A stretch of DNA of 6,610 nucleotides. It comes from DATKMG01 sp035541995 (GTDB lineage Bacteria; Acidobacteriota; Terriglobia; Versatilivoradales; Versatilivoraceae). The first letter of the stretch is position 1. Every line of letters begins with the position of its first letter. Shown piece by piece: positions 5,183 through 6,610 of this stretch. Both the position numbers and the translations under genes were made by a program. The notes beneath the pieces were generated by a model. That model had not been told where the DNA came from and did not search any database. It saw only the letters and a program-made list of their open reading frames with translations. The stretch spans positions 1 to 6,610 of the forward strand of contig DATKMG010000378.1 of assembly GCA_035541995.1 (NCBI GenBank), read 5' to 3'.

Positions 5183-6610
5183 TTAGAGTTCAACGATATC
5201 TTCCATCGCCAGCAGGATCAGCCGGTCTGTGCCGGTCTTCTGAGGGATCTGGCGCGCGTTCAGAATCATGGTGCGTCGCCCTATGGCTGGAAAGTCGCGT
5301 GTCACACGGAATCCCTTGAAACTCGTCTTTTGCGGCAGGATTTCTTCCAGCAATTTGCGCAGCTCTGGAATATTCCATTGATTGTTGCCCAGATCGTACA
5401 ACGATCTTCCGATCGCCTCTTCCGGGGCCACATGGAAGAACTCGTAAAACGAACTGTTGGCCGAAGCGACCTTCAGGTCGGCAGTCAGGACAAGCAGTGG
5501 CTCATGGATTGTATCCACTATGTTCTCTGCATAATCCTGGGCTTTCTGTGCAATGCGCGCCAACTCCTGGAGCTGCTGTTGCAGTTCCTTCTGCTTGGTG
5601 ATCTCGACAAAGCTCACGACCGCCCCCTCAATGACGTTTTCCAGGGTGCGATAAGGTAGGATGCGCATCAAGTACCACTGCCCTTCGCGGGCCTGGACTT
5701 CGGCTTCTTTGGGAATCAGGGTGTCCAGCACCACCCTAACATCCTCAGCCAGGCGGTCATACCCCGCCAGCCGGGAGGCGATATCACTCACCGGACGCCC
5801 GATATCGGTCTGAATGAGGCTAATGATCTGAGTCGCCGCAGGAGTGAAGCGTTGAATATGCAGTTGGTGGTCCACAAAGATGGTGCCAATGCCCGTGCCA
5901 GCCAGCAGGTTGTTCATGTCGTTGTTGGCCTGCGATAAGGCATCAATCTTCTTTTGCAGTTCTGTGTTGACCGTTACCAGTTCCTCGTTGAGCGACTGTA
6001 ACTCCTCCTTGGAAGTTTCCAATTCCTCGTTAGAGGACTGCAGCTCCTCGTTAGAGGACTGCAATTCCTCGTTGGAGGACTTGAGTTCTTCGTTGGTGGT
6101 CTCTAGTTCCTCGATGGTGGTCTGAAGGTATTCCTCCTTGGTTCTGAGTTCCCGCTCGAGGTCGGCGATCTTCTGCTCTTGGTTTGTGATGGGCTCTTGC
6201 ACGGTTTGTGCCTCCGAGCGAGATTCGGAGGGCACGTCCTCGAACAGCACCATAATCAGACCCCGCGCGGCGTCAGTTTGCGTCACCGGTCGCACCACCA
6301 GATTCACGACGGAGGTGTCTCCGTTCGCATTAACCCGCAAGCCCCCAAATCGGACGGTCACCTGCTGAGCGATGACCTTGCGTACCGCGAGGCTCAATTC
6401 CAGTTTCAACCCCTCGCGCGCCATGCGGAGAAGGTTTAAACTGCCTTCCCCTTGGGCCGGTTCCAGGTATCTGCCGGTGTGGCCATGAATGTAGAGCACT
6501 TCGAACTCGGCGTTGATGACGGCGCAGGCCGGGGCATCCTCCAGCAAAGCCCTTTCAGCCAGATCTCGGACGCCCACTTTGGCTTCCCGTTGGCTTGGCT
6601 GGATGGCCCG
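5183..6610 (-). CDS. C-terminal part of a CheB/CheR-type PAS sensor protein (5' end beyond the window)
   Basis: The frame is open to the right edge, giving 475 residues plus TAA; the true start lies outside. Numbered from the edge, residues 23-125 form a PAS-like region (LLEDAPACAV, 22-31, then LLRMAREGLKLEL, 60-72), which in my knowledge typically follows the CheR domain of CheB-CheR fusions. Residues 140-225 are a long coiled coil with seven exact heptads of the NEELQSS type (162-210), a hallmark of that family. A PAS domain follows (about 233-345, with GTIFVDHQLHIQRFTPAA, ending FVEITKQKE), then a second coil and a final PAS/PAC domain (about 365-475) ending LLAMEDIVEL. No histidine kinase domain follows; the kinase is the next gene. 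CheB methylesterase and CheR methyltransferase domains are inferred upstream, not seen. The GTG at 6577 is not a credible start because the similarity continues upstream of it without a break. The alternative is a plain multi-PAS protein. Confidence 0.88.
   Translation of the reverse strand, partial: RAIQPSQREAKVGVRDLAERALLEDAPACAVINAEFEVLYIHGHTGRYLEPAQGEGSLNLLRMAREGLKLELSLAVRKVIAQQVTVRFGGLRVNANGDTSVVNLVVRPVTQTDAARGLIMVLFEDVPSESRSEAQTVQEPITNQEQKIADLERELRTKEEYLQTTIEELETTNEELKSSNEELQSSNEELQSSNEELETSKEELQSLNEELVTVNTELQKKIDALSQANNDMNNLLAGTGIGTIFVDHQLHIQRFTPAATQIISLIQTDIGRPVSDIASRLAGYDRLAEDVRVVLDTLIPKEAEVQAREGQWYLMRILPYRTLENVIEGAVVSFVEITKQKELQQQLQELARIAQKAQDYAENIVDTIHEPLLVLTADLKVASANSSFYEFFHVAPEEAIGRSLYDLGNNQWNIPELRKLLEEILPQKTSFKGFRVTRDFPAIGRRTMILNARQIPQKTGTDRLILLAMEDIVEL
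5981..6127 (-). repeat. seven tandem 21-bp units encoding a heptad coiled coil
   Basis: Seven direct 21-bp units lie head to tail: 5981-6001, 6002-6022, 6023-6043, 6044-6064, 6065-6085, 6086-6106 and 6107-6127. The units at 6023 and 6044 differ at only two positions. Each unit encodes one heptad of the pattern L-x-(S/T)-x-(N/K/I)-E-E, with Leu at the first position throughout. The repeat is exactly in phase with the reading frame of the CheB/CheR-type protein, so it is a coding repeat. Such arrays can change length by slippage or recombination in whole heptads without breaking the frame. Confidence 0.9.

Noticed and set aside
4949..5659. Long plus-strand open frame of 236 codons across the junction of the two signalling genes
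   Set aside because: It is antisense to two well-supported domain-containing genes, has no recognisable motifs or ribosome binding site, and its composition looks like a shadow frame.
5981..6127. Regularly repeated short sequence that could suggest a CRISPR array
   Set aside because: The 21-bp units are directly abutting with no spacers and lie in phase within a coding frame, encoding coiled-coil heptads.
6575..6577. GTG as the true start of the CheB/CheR-type protein
   Set aside because: The frame remains open to the window edge, and proteins with this PAS and coiled-coil arrangement normally have long N-terminal domains before this point.

Overview
The window looks like a piece of a mesophilic, environmental (soil- or sediment-type) bacterial chromosome of moderate GC. 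My best guess for the phylum is Acidobacteriota, with Verrucomicrobiota the main alternative. This rests on recalled family resemblance only. The GlgC is of the 429-residue cyanobacterial/plant-like class shared by those phyla. The small basic 47-residue protein and the secreted YREFQLGMSL protein also recall acidobacterial hypotheticals. I see no rRNA, tRNA, insertion sequence, phage gene or CRISPR array.

Layout. Bases 1-222 may hold the last codons of an upstream gene (stop at 86-88). They also hold a regulatory-looking stretch with a perfect inverted repeat (84-103), several TTAACC-type boxes and a TTGACA-containing candidate promoter. On the + strand follow a small four-helix membrane protein (223-573, DUF6804-like), a 47-residue very basic protein (781-924), a secreted protein of unknown function (1047-1868), and glgC for ADP-glucose pyrophosphorylase (1995-3284). 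On the - strand, converging on glgC, is a two-gene signalling operon read from the right edge. It contains the C-terminal 475 residues of a CheB/CheR-type PAS sensor protein (5183-6610, cut by the window edge), then 39 bp later a soluble PAS-histidine kinase-receiver hybrid (3365-5143).

How they work together. GlgC makes ADP-glucose, the committed glucosyl donor for bacterial glycogen. No other glycogen gene is visible, so glgC looks isolated here. The two - strand genes probably form one signalling unit: a methyltransferase/methylesterase-like PAS protein without a kinase domain in the visible part, followed by a separate kinase carrying its own receiver. No DNA-binding output domain is visible, so the output is probably an unlinked regulator or phosphotransfer from the attached receiver.

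The most notable points are substitutions at GlgC positions that correspond to allosteric residues in characterised enzymes, the exact heptad repeat in the CheB/CheR-type protein, the split of sensor and kinase into two genes, and the operator-like repeats before the first gene. I found no convincing evidence of a wholly new system.
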